33,960 bases of DNA from contig JAMCYH010000276.1 in assembly GCA_023474025.1 (NCBI GenBank), positions 1 to 33,960 of the forward strand. The letters are read 5' to 3'. Source of the stretch: Deltaproteobacteria bacterium (GTDB lineage: Bacteria; Desulfobacterota; Desulfomonilia; Desulfomonilales; Desulfomonilaceae). A program made the position numbers and the translations under genes. Below are positions 8,202-15,933 of this stretch, in pieces. How positions within the stretch are numbered: the stretch's first letter is position 1; every line of letters begins with the position of its first letter. The notes under the pieces were generated by a model. It saw only the letters and a program-made list of their open reading frames with translations. It was not told the origin of the DNA and ran no database searches.

Positions 8202-9290
8202 TTATTTGGCGGCAATTCTGGAGTGTCTTTTGGCCGCGACGCTTTTCAAACTGCCACCGTTGGCCTGTCTCAGCGCCATTCGGTATAGAAGCCTGGTGTC
8301 TCTAAAATGGTTAGGGCTTCCCAAAACGACTATTACAAACAAATCTTTTCCAGGTGAAAACTCAGACGCAAGGCAATGACCAGCCCGCACGGTAAAGCCT
8401 GTTTTCCCGGCTACTACCGGAAGATTATCACGGAGGAGCTTGTTCGTGCTTCTTACAGAATATCCCTTCGGATTGGATTTGCTTGCAAGGACGAAGGATT
8501 TCTTTAGGCAGATTGATCTGATGATGTTGTTGGAAAATGCGACTTTTGCAATTGATCCTATTTCACGGGCAGTGGATACGTTCGCTTCGATTTCGGTATC
8601 TTTATCGGTCGAACAGGCAGAGCCGATTTTTTTATCCAAACCGCTCGGTGTGAAGAATTGTGTCTTTGTAGCCCCGAGGCTATGGGCCTTTTTGTTGAGA
8701 GCCTCGATAAATTTCTCTTTACCACCGGGAAACGCGCATGCCAATGTTTCCGCACAATCATTGCCGGAACTTATCAAGAGCCCATGTAAAAGGTCATTAA
8801 CGGTGAGAGTATCCCCCGGATTCAGACCCACAACAGACTTAGGGACTTTCTTGATGTGATCGGGAACGGTAATTTCCTTGTCTAGAGGCATGTGATCAAG
8901 AGTTACCAACGCTGTTACCAATTTGGTTAAACTGGCTATTGGCAATTTTTCATCAGCGTTTTTTGATATCAGGGTCTCATTATTGGCAAGATTGATACAA
9001 TAAGCGGCTTTTGCCTGAACTCCCTGGGAAACGGGTTTGGCACGTTTAGACTTGGGAGACTTAATTGAGGTTTTTTTCTTAATCTTTGTATGTGGTTTCT
9101 TTGCAACTTTTTTTGAAACACTTTTCGTCTTGGCGGTTGACTTTATCTGTTTGGAGGCGGCAAAAGATGTATCCGAGAAGCCCAAACACCAGAATAGACC
9201 TAAACACAAAGTGAAACCGACCAGATATATCTTAAACCGAAAAAAATAGCGTTCAGCCCCGCTACAATTCAACAATGTGTAAGTTGACAT
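8202..9290 (-). CDS. D-alanyl-D-alanine carboxypeptidase (peptidase S11, PBP5/6 type)
   Basis: A penicillin-binding protein that trims the terminal D-Ala of peptidoglycan pentapeptides in the periplasm. The catalytic triad motifs are all present: S120-x-x-K123 (ASLTKLV), S175-G-N (LISSGNDCAE) and K296-T-G (VAGKTGFT). An N-terminal hydrophobic segment (about 22-45, ending SFAAS) is a signal peptide or anchor, and residues 47-85 form a Lys/Ser-rich linker, probably a flexible spacer contacting the envelope. At 362 residues it lacks the long C-terminal beta domain and amphipathic helix of E. coli PBP5, as in many short S11 enzymes. ATG with AGGG 5 bases upstream. It is monocistronic and convergent with the kinase gene. 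Confidence 0.93.
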   Translation of the reverse strand: MSTYTLLNCSGAERYFFRFKIYLVGFTLCLGLFWCLGFSDTSFAASKQIKSTAKTKSVSKKVAKKPHTKIKKKTSIKSPKSKRAKPVSQGVQAKAAYCINLANNETLISKNADEKLPIASLTKLVTALVTLDHMPLDKEITVPDHIKKVPKSVVGLNPGDTLTVNDLLHGLLISSGNDCAETLACAFPGGKEKFIEALNKKAHSLGATKTQFFTPSGLDKKIGSACSTDKDTEIEANVSTAREIGSIAKVAFSNNIIRSICLKKSFVLASKSNPKGYSVRSTNKLLRDNLPVVAGKTGFTVRAGHCLASEFSPGKDLFVIVVLGSPNHFRDTRLLYRMALRQANGGSLKSVAAKRHSRIAAK

Positions 9291-9297
9291 TTTTACC

Positions 9298-9320
9298 CTA
9301 TTAATCTAATCAGTTAATAG
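9298..9320. promoter_or_regulatory. Inverted repeat upstream of the carboxypeptidase gene
   Basis: CTATTAA and TTAATAG form a perfect 7-bp inverted repeat with a 9-nt centre, 8 bases upstream of the carboxypeptidase ATG and in its leader or promoter. It could be an operator or a short mRNA hairpin. No regulator is identified. Confidence 0.35.
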
Positions 9321-9457
9321 GCTATTGTATAGCACACATTACCGTTTTTTGAAAGGATTTTGCTTTAGCCCTTTCGCCTGACCTATTAATATCGCGCGGT
9401 AATTTTCCTTTGGTCACATTATCGAGTTCTGTGGTCATCTTTATGGAGTAAATTCAA

Positions 9458-9796
9458 ATGATTAGAGCCAAGGTATGGTTTCGTTGCGCGGCTATGCACG
9501 ATCCGGTAACGCCGCGTCTAGTGAGTCCAGCAATCGTAGGATGGATCGGTAAAAATCGTAAGATTGACCTTACTATTGAACGTGAATTTACCGGAACCGA
9601 ATTGTTAGGAAGAATGAAGGGATGGATCTCTGTTGACCCTAAACAGGCGATAGAACTGTTTGGGAAATATGGAAGATTAAAAATCTTTGACGATGGAGGG
9701 CTGGTAATCGAGATTGAAACCGAAGAGCAATTTATTTCGTTGGTGGATAGGATTAAGGAATGTTTTAGAGATCAATGTGACTTGGAGCGTTTGTGA
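9458..9796 (+). CDS. Small conserved-looking hypothetical protein
   Basis: 112 residues, no signal peptide or membrane segment, no family recognised. The sequence is soluble with alternating beta-like and helical stretches and ends in an acidic/basic mix (EEQFISLVDRIKECFRDQ). GGAG lies 9 bases upstream of the ATG, which supports translation. It stands alone between the divergent carboxypeptidase gene and the convergent PII gene. The stop is followed by only 20 bp before the PII stop. TAGTC-ttttgt-GACTA in that gap is a weak shared hairpin. Confidence 0.75.
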   Translation: MIRAKVWFRCAAMHDPVTPRLVSPAIVGWIGKNRKIDLTIEREFTGTELLGRMKGWISVDPKQAIELFGKYGRLKIFDDGGLVIEIETEEQFISLVDRIKECFRDQCDLERL

Positions 9797-9816
9797 TTTT
9801 ATTTAGTCTTTTGTGA

Positions 9817-10164
9817 CTAGGTAGACAAAGCGTCATCATCTTTATCGCCAGTTCGAATTCGAATGACCGACTCAACGCGGCTAACCGTCAATACACTGGT
9901 GTCGAATTTTCCAGAACAACCGTGCAAACAGAGCGCCTCGATAGCTGATTCAACCAACCAATCAGGCACCACTACTTTAATATGAATGTGGGGAGCAAGA
10001 TCACCCGGCCTTGTGTCAAAATCACTGAATCGCGGTTTGAGCCTTTGTGAAACAACCTGTGTCAGGACTTCAGTAACAGTCATTCCACCGACACCCAGAT
10101 CCACAAGAGCTTCTCTGACATCATCAAGCTTAAACGGTTTAACAGTAGCCTCGATTGAAAACAT
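9817..10164 (-). CDS. Divergent PII-family signal protein (GlnB/GlnK-like)
   Basis: PII trimers integrate 2-oxoglutarate, ATP/ADP and nitrogen status. The 115-residue product begins MFSIEATVKPFKLDDVREAL and has the PII core GMTVTEV, IHIKVVVPD and VIRIRTGDKDDDAL, nearly collinear with E. coli GlnB. The T-loop is of similar length but contains no tyrosine, so GlnD-type uridylylation at Tyr51 is impossible, and the B-loop reads SGKFDTSVL instead of TGKIGDGK, losing the nucleotide-contacting Lys. The ATG at 10164 is chosen because it matches the PII N-terminus; an in-frame extension upstream is unlike the family. No amtB or glnA is adjacent. It ends the core region before the tRNA. Confidence 0.9.
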   Translation of the reverse strand: MFSIEATVKPFKLDDVREALVDLGVGGMTVTEVLTQVVSQRLKPRFSDFDTRPGDLAPHIHIKVVVPDWLVESAIEALCLHGCSGKFDTSVLTVSRVESVIRIRTGDKDDDALST

Positions 10165-10285
10165 TTGGCCGGCTGACCTGGCAATTTTTATGTCTATTTG
10201 TGTTAAAATTAAAATAAATAGTTTGACATATGAGCATACCGTAAAATACATTAAAAAGCTATATTTGAGTTGACCAGTTAATTTA

Positions 10286-10361
10286 GCCCCCGTAGCTCAG
10301 TGGATAGAGCGACGGATTCCTAATCCGCAGGTCGCAGGTTCGATTCCTGCCGGGGGTACCA
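10286..10361 (+). tRNA. tRNA-Arg (anticodon CCU)
   Basis: A full cloverleaf of 76 nt with encoded CCA: acceptor GCCCCCG/CGGGGGT (first pair G-U), D-arm GCTC-AGTGGATA-GAGC, anticodon loop TTCCTAA reading AGG codons, T-arm GCAGG-TTCGATT-CCTGC, discriminator A. The lowest pair of the anticodon stem is a mismatch (A-C). A tyrosine integrase ends 25 bp after the CCA, so the 3' half is the probable attachment site (attB/attL) of the element to the right. Confidence 0.97.
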
Positions 10362-10385
10362 ATAAACCTTAAACATCCCAAAGCG

Positions 10386-11480
10386 TTAGCTGACTACAAC
10401 AGGTATATTTCTCTTTCTCAATATCACTAATGCGGGACTTTTGCGGGACTCATCCCCACAAACCATGTTAGCGGCGTCAATCAATTTCTCCAATTCTGCC
10501 TGAGAGTAGTGAGTCGTAATCCTTCCAGAGACATGCCCTAATAAGTCCTGTCTGTCCTCAAATGATACCCCTGCGGCTCTGAGGCGACGCCCAGATGTGT
10601 GTTTCAGATCATGCACTCTTACTTGAGGCAGATTAGCTATCAGGCGCGCTTTTCTCCATGCCCTGTTGTACATCCTGCTCAGCGGTTTGCCTTTATAAGT
10701 AAAAACGTATTCCGGATGGACGCCTCGCATTTCGTTGATAACAGCAGAAGCTATTTTGTTCAGTACCACAAGCCTATCTTTTTTATTCTTCACTATATTT
10801 CTCGGGATGATAAAAACACTGGTGTCTAATTCAGGAACTGGAACTTCCCATTCCCATCGCAGCTTACAGACCTCTTGGTCCCTACAGCCAGTATTAACTT
10901 TGAAAAGAGCCATTTTGACTAAATACGGTGGTAGCTGGTTGAACAGTCTGAGTTGTTCCTCCCATGAAATAGGATAAGGCTCTTGTTTGTCATCTTCTTG
11001 GAGTAACTTAATCTTGGGGGCATGTTCAATCCAAGTTAACCCTTGGTCGTCCATCCACTCTCCAGCCGCCAGATTTAGGATACGTCGCACCACCTGGAGT
11101 CCATAGTTGATGGTCCTTTTTTTCCAACCAGCTTTTTTTCGGTCCTCTATATAGGCTTGAAGGGTTCCCATATGGACAGCCTCTAACGGAAGATGCCCGA
11201 TAAAGGGGTCGAGAACCTTTAGCAGTTCAGCATCCCGTTTAATACTAGCCTTGGTCGCTTCGTTTAAATGCTTGGTCGCAGCTAAACGCCAGTTTCGCTT
11301 TGGGCGTACGCCATAAACAGTGGCTTGACGAATTTGTTCAATCCGCCGCGCTAGGTATCCTTCCGCTTTTTCGATGTCACTTTCTCCAGTGCTTTCGCAA
11401 ATCCTTCTTCCTCTGACAACCTTGTCGATATGCCAGATACCTTTCCGGTTGATGAGACCGGCGACTTTCTTTCGCCCCAT
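10386..11480 (-). CDS. int: Tyrosine-type site-specific integrase
   Basis: A 364-residue phage/island integrase that would recombine the element at the neighbouring tRNA-Arg. It has an N-terminal arm-binding part, a core-binding SAM-like domain (about 75-150) and a catalytic domain with the first Arg in NTGCRDQEV, HDLKHTSGRRLRAAG (the usual HxxR reads HxxK), LLGH and the nucleophile in TTHYSQ. HDLKHT followed by GRRLRAAGVSFEDRQDLLGH is, as I recall, a recurrent subtype in proteobacterial prophages, so the Lys need not mean inactivity. AAGGAG precedes the ATG by 10 bases. The gene overlaps the excisionase-like gene by 130 bp and points toward the tRNA. Confidence 0.95.
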   Translation of the reverse strand: MGRKKVAGLINRKGIWHIDKVVRGRRICESTGESDIEKAEGYLARRIEQIRQATVYGVRPKRNWRLAATKHLNEATKASIKRDAELLKVLDPFIGHLPLEAVHMGTLQAYIEDRKKAGWKKRTINYGLQVVRRILNLAAGEWMDDQGLTWIEHAPKIKLLQEDDKQEPYPISWEEQLRLFNQLPPYLVKMALFKVNTGCRDQEVCKLRWEWEVPVPELDTSVFIIPRNIVKNKKDRLVVLNKIASAVINEMRGVHPEYVFTYKGKPLSRMYNRAWRKARLIANLPQVRVHDLKHTSGRRLRAAGVSFEDRQDLLGHVSGRITTHYSQAELEKLIDAANMVCGDESRKSPALVILRKRNIPVVVS

Positions 11481-11689
11481 GCTTTGTTCACTCCTTTCTG
11501 CTTGCCGGGACGACCGTTACGGGCTTTATAATCATCCACCCAAGCATCTAGGTCAAGTCTATCGAAGGCTATGCCCTGTGAACCAATTGGAATCTCGGTT
11601 AGGGAGGGGCGGACCTCCGAATTGAATCGGTTAGGGTCCATCCCTAAGTATGTGTGAGCATCCCTAAGTCTTATTAATCGCGGTTGCAT
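11351..11689 (-). CDS. Excisionase-like DNA-binding protein
   Basis: 112 residues; the N-terminal part (RLIRLRDAHTYLGMDPNRFN, then EIPIGSQGIAFDRLDLDAW) has the form of an AlpA/excisionase-type winged helix-turn-helix, a type commonly paired with integrases of this subtype. The C-terminal half is basic and low-complexity. The last 43 codons overlap the start of the integrase in another frame. It probably acts as recombination directionality factor and perhaps represses the operon. The Shine-Dalgarno (GGGA) is weak. Assignment rests on pattern and context; I cannot show the HTH by alignment here. Confidence 0.8.
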   Translation of the reverse strand: MQPRLIRLRDAHTYLGMDPNRFNSEVRPSLTEIPIGSQGIAFDRLDLDAWVDDYKARNGRPGKQKGVNKAWGERKSPVSSTGKVSGISTRLSEEEGFAKALEKVTSKKRKDT

Positions 11690-11731
11690 GAGGTCCCAAT
11701 TTAAATGTTCACATCCAATGAACTTGTGTAA

Positions 11732-11902
11732 TTATTTTGATTCTTCAAATAAGCGCCTGTAATTTCTTGCCCATATAGCCACATGAGCTAATTTAGGATC
11801 TCAGGTAGCTGTTGATATAACTTCTTCAAATTGTAGAGCCAGAATGAGTTTCCCCGTAACCTCGACCATTGATGATATGGGGACCCACTCAATCTTTTTC
11901 AT
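11732..11902 (-). pseudogene. Small ORF interrupted by an in-frame TGA
   Basis: From the ATG at 11902 the frame reads MKKIEWVPISSMVEVTGK and continues to codon 33; codon 34 is TGA (11801-11803), after which the same frame stays open and protein-like (DPKLAHVAIWARNYRRLFEE) to a TAA at 11732. AAGG lies 8 bases upstream of the ATG. The simplest reading is a 55-56 residue gene of the integrase module killed by a nonsense mutation from CGA or TGG. Selenocysteine insertion is formally possible but nothing else points to it. It lies 43 bp upstream of the excisionase-like gene on the same strand. No family recognised. Confidence 0.45.
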
Positions 11903-12246
11903 AGAATCAGCCTTGCCTACTGATAAGAGTTGACTTCAATACCCGTTAATTTTTCTAAGGTTGCGAGTTTGAGCGAAAAGTGTCAACCTGACATTGGCCA
12001 ATAATGTGGTTAGCTTTTCGTAATTATGGCAAGATGTTAAGGCCATAAGTTGCAGCTAGGATATGATTGAAATTTATTAATATTTTATTTTTTATTTAAT
12101 TTGGTGAGGCTGGCGGCACCGTATTGCGGTAAATAGAAGGGTAATCAATCTGTGCAAACACAGGAAATGTAAGGCTGCGCACAATGTTGGTGAGATTAAT
12201 TGCTTAATATCAGGATGTTGGGGTTAATAGTGACCATTTTGTCGTT
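11903..12246. other. Gene-free AT-rich stretch
   Basis: No convincing coding frame on either strand. It contains a short hairpin TGTCA-acc-TGACA near 11982 and a very AT-rich run (about 12070-12105). Probably promoter/leader DNA for the small genes on its left. Confidence 0.4.
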
Positions 12247-12588
12247 CTACATTATCATTTTTATCAGACAGGTAAAGGATTTGAGCTGTGCAATATAGTG
12301 CGTACCATTTTCGGTAACCTTTACAATACCCCACGGCATCAGTTCTGGTGTTTTTTTCAAATTCTACTGACGTAAGCGTGTCCATTGTTTCCTAATTTAC
12401 TGACCTGGCCGGTAAAAGTATCTGACGCGTTTAAAATAGGATCTTGATTAGAAAGAGTTACGGAAAGATCTTCTGACTCGGTATGTTCTCCAACCTGTAC
12501 AACGGCGCTAGATATCTCCAAAGATTCTTGAGATTCTGAAGCTCGTTTTTTTTTCTAAAAGTTCACATTTAATATTATTATTTGGCAT
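12247..12588 (-). pseudogene. Small gene broken by frameshifts in A-runs
   Basis: An ATG at 12588 has a strong Shine-Dalgarno (GGAGAGGG, 8 bases upstream) and begins MPNNNIKCELLEKK. A run of nine A then takes this frame to an early stop; dropping one A opens a 60-codon frame (KRASESQESLEISSAVVQVG and on to TGQVSKLGNNGHAYVSRI). That frame ends at a TGA next to a seven-A run, beyond which another frame reads LMPWGIVKVTENGTHYIAQL and ends at 12247. The strong ribosome site and the protein-like pieces suggest a gene of about 110 codons with two frameshifts, from decay or sequencing error in homopolymers. Function unknown. Confidence 0.42.
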
Positions 12589-12828
12589 GCAACCAACCCT
12601 CTCCAATATTTTATTATAAACTCGCCATATCGATAGGTTAGTCGTCATTTCGAAGGTAAAATGCTGTAGCGGGTCATTTCTTCCCCCCCAAAAAAATTCT
12701 AGATTTGTTATTGCGGCCCCAAAAGAACAATGTCTGATGGGGCGCTATTTATGTTTACCCTTTGGCCGATCGAGAATACTTTTCCAGAAATTCCCGACTT
12801 TCCTGTACCATGTACCACCATTTCGAGG

Positions 12829-13704
12829 CTATAAAGCTTCGTCACTTTTGGTTTCAAGGTCAGACAACTCCATTTCGATCTTTCTGATCATGGGAAAAGC
12901 AAAGAACTTCCTCAGATCAAGGGCCTCCCGAAACCACTTTAGAGATTTTGTAAGGCTACGTTTGATGCCCAGACCTTCATGATAAATCAGCGCCAGCTCG
13001 TAACAGGCGAGACCGTGTTTTTGCGCAGCCGCTTTGCGTAACCATTGTCGAGCAAGGGTGTAATCTCTCTCTGCCCACTCTCCACGGAGATATATCATGG
13101 CGAGTTTATAATAAAATATTGGAGAGGGTTGGTTCGCCTGCAGTTGATACAATTTTACTACTTCAGCCTTGTCCTCTTTGACTTGGCCATCAGGGTCATA
13201 CACAAAGTCCACCATATATTGGGCCAAGGTGTGCCCTTGGGCCGCGGCCATGCGAAGCCATCTTAGGGCCTCTGTGGTATCTGCCTCGACCCCATAACCG
13301 TAAAAAAATATAATGCCAGCCATATATTGAGCTTCGGCAAAACCACGATTGCCCGACTTTTGATACCAAAACAGTGCGACATCAAAATTTTGCTTAAATC
13401 CGAGTTCGCTGGTATAATATAACTTGGGCTTGAAATAAAAATCGCCGCGTACACGGATTGGCACCACTCGAGGTTCTATTCCGAACGAAATCGCATCCTC
13501 TCCAAATGGTTTCCCATAAAAAAAGGCATTGCCATGATTAAAGTATGTTTCTGGATCGTTACGCAGCCTTTCAAAAGCATCAACTAAGTGATCCCTTAAA
13601 AAAGCGTCCATACAATTGGACTCTGGTACATCATCGAGCCTTACTGTAAACTTTACTTCGTCTTTTAAGTTAGGCACGCCTACATCCTTTTCGTTTTTAA
13701 CCAT
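12829..13704 (-). CDS. Sel1/TPR-like repeat protein
   Basis: 291 residues containing Sel1-type helical repeats (SLR): AEAQYMAGIIFFYGYGVEAD, then ALRWLRMAAAQGHTLAQYMV, LARQWLRKAAAQKHGLACYE and a final LALIYHEGLGIKRSLTKSLK. Such repeats form protein-protein interaction solenoids. The first about 90 residues (VPNLKDEVKFTVRLDDVPES) are not repeat and match nothing I know. No signal peptide, so cytoplasmic. I choose the ATG at 13704 because GGGAGGAG lies 8 bases upstream; an open extension to 13833 lacks one. It stands alone in the element, with gene-poor DNA on both sides. Role in the element unknown. Confidence 0.85.
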   Translation of the reverse strand: MVKNEKDVGVPNLKDEVKFTVRLDDVPESNCMDAFLRDHLVDAFERLRNDPETYFNHGNAFFYGKPFGEDAISFGIEPRVVPIRVRGDFYFKPKLYYTSELGFKQNFDVALFWYQKSGNRGFAEAQYMAGIIFFYGYGVEADTTEALRWLRMAAAQGHTLAQYMVDFVYDPDGQVKEDKAEVVKLYQLQANQPSPIFYYKLAMIYLRGEWAERDYTLARQWLRKAAAQKHGLACYELALIYHEGLGIKRSLTKSLKWFREALDLRKFFAFPMIRKIEMELSDLETKSDEAL

Positions 13705-14241
13705 TGTCTTCTCCTCCCTGGATTCAAATCCAGAGTCATTAGAAATTTTTCCAACTATTCGACATTTATTTATTTTCATGTCATACCGCCACCGGCGCTC
13801 CACGTTCGCCGCAGACAGCGTTAGTTCAGACAATTCATGCAGGTCTGCGTCCTATTGCAGCCAGTGAGACCTAAGTCTCGTGGGGTCCCCCTGTTTAGTT
13901 GTAGAATTTGGGAGGTGCGCCGTCTTTGATAAAATCTCTTAAACCAACTCAATATAATTCAGAAAGCATTGATTATATCGAGTAAAAAGCTTAAAGTTAT
14001 TCTATCAACTGGTGCGCCACCTCGCCTGGTGGTGTTTCATTTCGAGCCCGCTAGCTAGGCCGTCACAACCGTTTGCTGGCGGGTTCTGCCATTTTAAGGA
14101 CCAATAGATTAATTACAATCAAGCTTTTTCTTTTGTAGCCTCCGTTTTCCTATGATTTCTTGAATATCCTCTCAACGGCTTTTTCTTCAATTGATTCATT
14201 TTTTCAAACTACCCTATCGCGCTAAAAACAATATCGTTGAT
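13705..14241. other. Gene-poor stretch with a strong hairpin
   Basis: No supported gene. It holds the leader of the Sel1 gene, short palindromes near 13870-13895 (GAGAC-ctaa-GTCTC and GGGGtCCCC) and a long hairpin described separately. A 26-codon basic frame on the minus strand (14119-14199, MNQLKKKPLRGYS) has no Shine-Dalgarno and is not called. Confidence 0.4.
14044..14086. other. 12-bp stem-loop in intergenic DNA
   Basis: GAGCCCGCTAGC (14044-14055) pairs with GCTGGCGGGTTC (14075-14086), twelve pairs including two G-U, around a 19-nt loop. There is no T-run, so it is not a normal intrinsic terminator. It may be a structured RNA, a recombination site or a remnant. Confidence 0.45.
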
Positions 14242-14454
14242 TCAGAAATTATTTTCGGCATTCGCCAGCGCAAATGTAGGGTTCAAGTTTACCCCAGGAC
14301 ACTGCGGAATCTTTGCCGCTTCACCTAATGTCAAACGACCTCTGATGTGCATCAATTACTGCTCCCTGTGGCCATTTGCGCCTTTTTTTTTCATTATTTC
14401 TAGTGTATTAATGTCAAGAGCGCCGTCAGCATCTGTTTTTAGCTCAAACAAATC
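14242..14454 (-). pseudogene. Possible gene remnant read in frame past two stops
   Basis: After the TAA of the 213-residue gene (14455-14457) the same frame stays open and protein-like: ELKTDADGALDINTLEIMKK to a TAA, then LMHIRGRLTLGEAAKIPQCP and on to a TGA at 14242. The second piece also has its own ATG (14352) with GGGAG 9 bases upstream. It could be a decayed tail, a separate degenerate gene, or a 36-residue small gene. No family assigned. Confidence 0.35.
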
Positions 14455-15096
14455 TTAGTTGGCTTTGACATTTGAATATTTAATGACGCTTCTAGGGTGT
14501 TCACCTAAATGTTCATCTAAATGACTCATATAGAAATCCAAATCTGGGACATACGAAAAATATCCACCCCAATTTACCGGGTGTACCACCATGAAACCAA
14601 GTTCGCTCATAATTTCCAGCAATTGGTTTTTATCTTCGCGTCTATATGAAAACCACGGCTGCGACCTTTCATAAATGTCTATACCGTATGGTTCTTTACG
14701 AATTGGAATCTCTAACGTGATAACGACGATTACATCTGTGGCATCTTCGGAATCTGTTCCGAGAAGTCGTTGCATGTCTTGTCTTGAATGCGTTAATAAG
14801 TCATCATTTTCTGTAAATATCCTGAAATCAAATGTCCTGAAACCAATTTGCTTTATTTTGTCAATAAGTTGCACGTATTTTTCGTGACTAGATGAAGCCC
14901 AGTGTTGATTGTCAAGCCTTTTGTAACCAAAATCTTCATTACTGGTACAGTCTATCACATGAACAAAGGATTCTTTTGTGGGACACTTGGATGCTGGTTT
15001 GTAACAATTGCCTAACTCTTCATTACTTCTGGATATGTCTGGCGTGTCTACCGAGTTAGTCAAATTCCCATTTGCCTCGATTTCTAACTCTTTCAT
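14455..15096 (-). CDS. Hypothetical protein of the mobile element
   Basis: 213 residues, no signal peptide or membrane helix, no family recognised. The N-terminal 45 residues are polar and probably disordered; the rest is a mixed alpha/beta body with an acidic patch and a His-containing stretch (FMVVHPVNWGGYFSYVPDLD). AAGGAAG immediately precedes the ATG, and a second GGAG lies further upstream. A strongly A-tract-rich, AT-rich region (15120-15370) forms its upstream DNA and probably carries its promoter. The gene is alone in its block. The frame remains open past its stop for another 70 codons, interrupted only by TAA, so the original protein could have been longer. Confidence 0.72.
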   Translation of the reverse strand: MKELEIEANGNLTNSVDTPDISRSNEELGNCYKPASKCPTKESFVHVIDCTSNEDFGYKRLDNQHWASSSHEKYVQLIDKIKQIGFRTFDFRIFTENDDLLTHSRQDMQRLLGTDSEDATDVIVVITLEIPIRKEPYGIDIYERSQPWFSYRREDKNQLLEIMSELGFMVVHPVNWGGYFSYVPDLDFYMSHLDEHLGEHPRSVIKYSNVKAN

Positions 15097-15192
15097 CTTC
15101 CTTACTCTCCTCTTTCTAATGTTTTGTCTCTGGGGTCGATCGTAAAAAAACCCCTATATACTCTATCGCATTTGGTGAAAAAAAATATTTCG

Positions 15193-15240
15193 TTTTTGAG
15201 CTGTTTTTGTGCTTTTTTATGTGCTTTTTGTGCTATTTTT
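15193..15240. promoter_or_regulatory. Five helically phased A-tracts (predicted bend)
   Basis: T-runs at 15193-15197, 15204-15208, 15213-15218, 15225-15229 and 15236-15240 are centred 9.5-11.5 bases apart, i.e. once per helical turn, with GTGC between several of them. Such phasing gives strong intrinsic curvature. It lies about 100 bp upstream of the 213-residue gene (minus strand) and may serve its promoter or bind a bend-preferring protein. Confidence 0.6.
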
Positions 15241-15410
15241 GGCGTTGGAGGGAGCGAATAAAGTTTTGTTGTAGGATTAAGTGGCTGAAAATAAACGATA
15301 AATAGTGATGATGAATTTTTTTAATATTTTTTTGAAAAAAATTTAAAATTTTAAAAATATTTTGAAGAATGAACCGTAGATTTTTCTAGGATCGTGAATT
15401 CGAGAAAATA

Positions 15411-15932
15411 TTAATCCTGCCCTGGTTCACCTAAGAATGACGGATCGCATTCGACGTATCTCCAAAAAAGTAAATCAGTCAGGCCCCCTAATGTATTCCC
15501 TGTAATATTTGCATCTCCACATTCCCGCGCTTTTTTCATGGCTGCTTCTTCTAACGCCATTGGTAGTCTTACACTGGTTGAGCGCCGTTTGCCTTTGAAT
15601 CGTGGTCTGTATGTTGGCTCGCGCAATTTTATTTCTTCTATTTCCGCCAATTTATTCGCGGCATTTATAAGTCTTTCGATCATCTCAAGGGAGACGACTT
15701 GGACAGTTTGAACCGGATTTTGAGAGGATGTAGTTTTATTCTTTGATTCCTCCAGCGGCCAAAGACCATATTTGATCCATAATTTTAATTTTGCTCTTCG
15801 ATTGTCGTCTTTGGGTAGCACCTTAAGAAGAGCCCGGTTTTCTGGCAATCCCTCGTCGACCATAAGTCTATGCATTTCTTTTCGAAGGATTAGCGACTCT
15901 TCAGCTATTCTATCTATACCTTTACCCGGCAT
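15411..15932 (-). CDS. Recombinase-coupled protein with C-terminal ribbon-helix-helix-like segment
   Basis: 173 residues, soluble. The N-terminal half is helical and charged (MPGKGIDRIAEESLILRKEM); the C-terminal part (KRRSTSVRLPMALEEAAMKK then LGGLTDLLFWRYVE) has the strand-helix-helix pattern of a ribbon-helix-helix DNA-binding domain. I choose the ATG at 15932: AGAGGAG lies 6 bases upstream and the serine recombinase stop is one base away, so the two are translationally coupled. A longer frame to 16016 would overlap the recombinase. It is likely an accessory or regulatory DNA-binding partner of the recombinase; this role is inferred from coupling and the motif. Confidence 0.75.
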   Translation of the reverse strand: MPGKGIDRIAEESLILRKEMHRLMVDEGLPENRALLKVLPKDDNRRAKLKLWIKYGLWPLEESKNKTTSSQNPVQTVQVVSLEMIERLINAANKLAEIEEIKLREPTYRPRFKGKRRSTSVRLPMALEEAAMKKARECGDANITGNTLGGLTDLLFWRYVECDPSFLGEPGQD

Positions 15933-15933
15933 C

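Noticed and set aside
11801-11803. Selenocysteine codon
   Set aside because: No Cys-like context, no obvious SECIS stem directly downstream and the gene sits among other broken genes.
14044-14086. Integron attC site
   Set aside because: The hairpin lacks the paired R and L core boxes with GTTRRRY, and there is no integron integrase or cassette arrangement.
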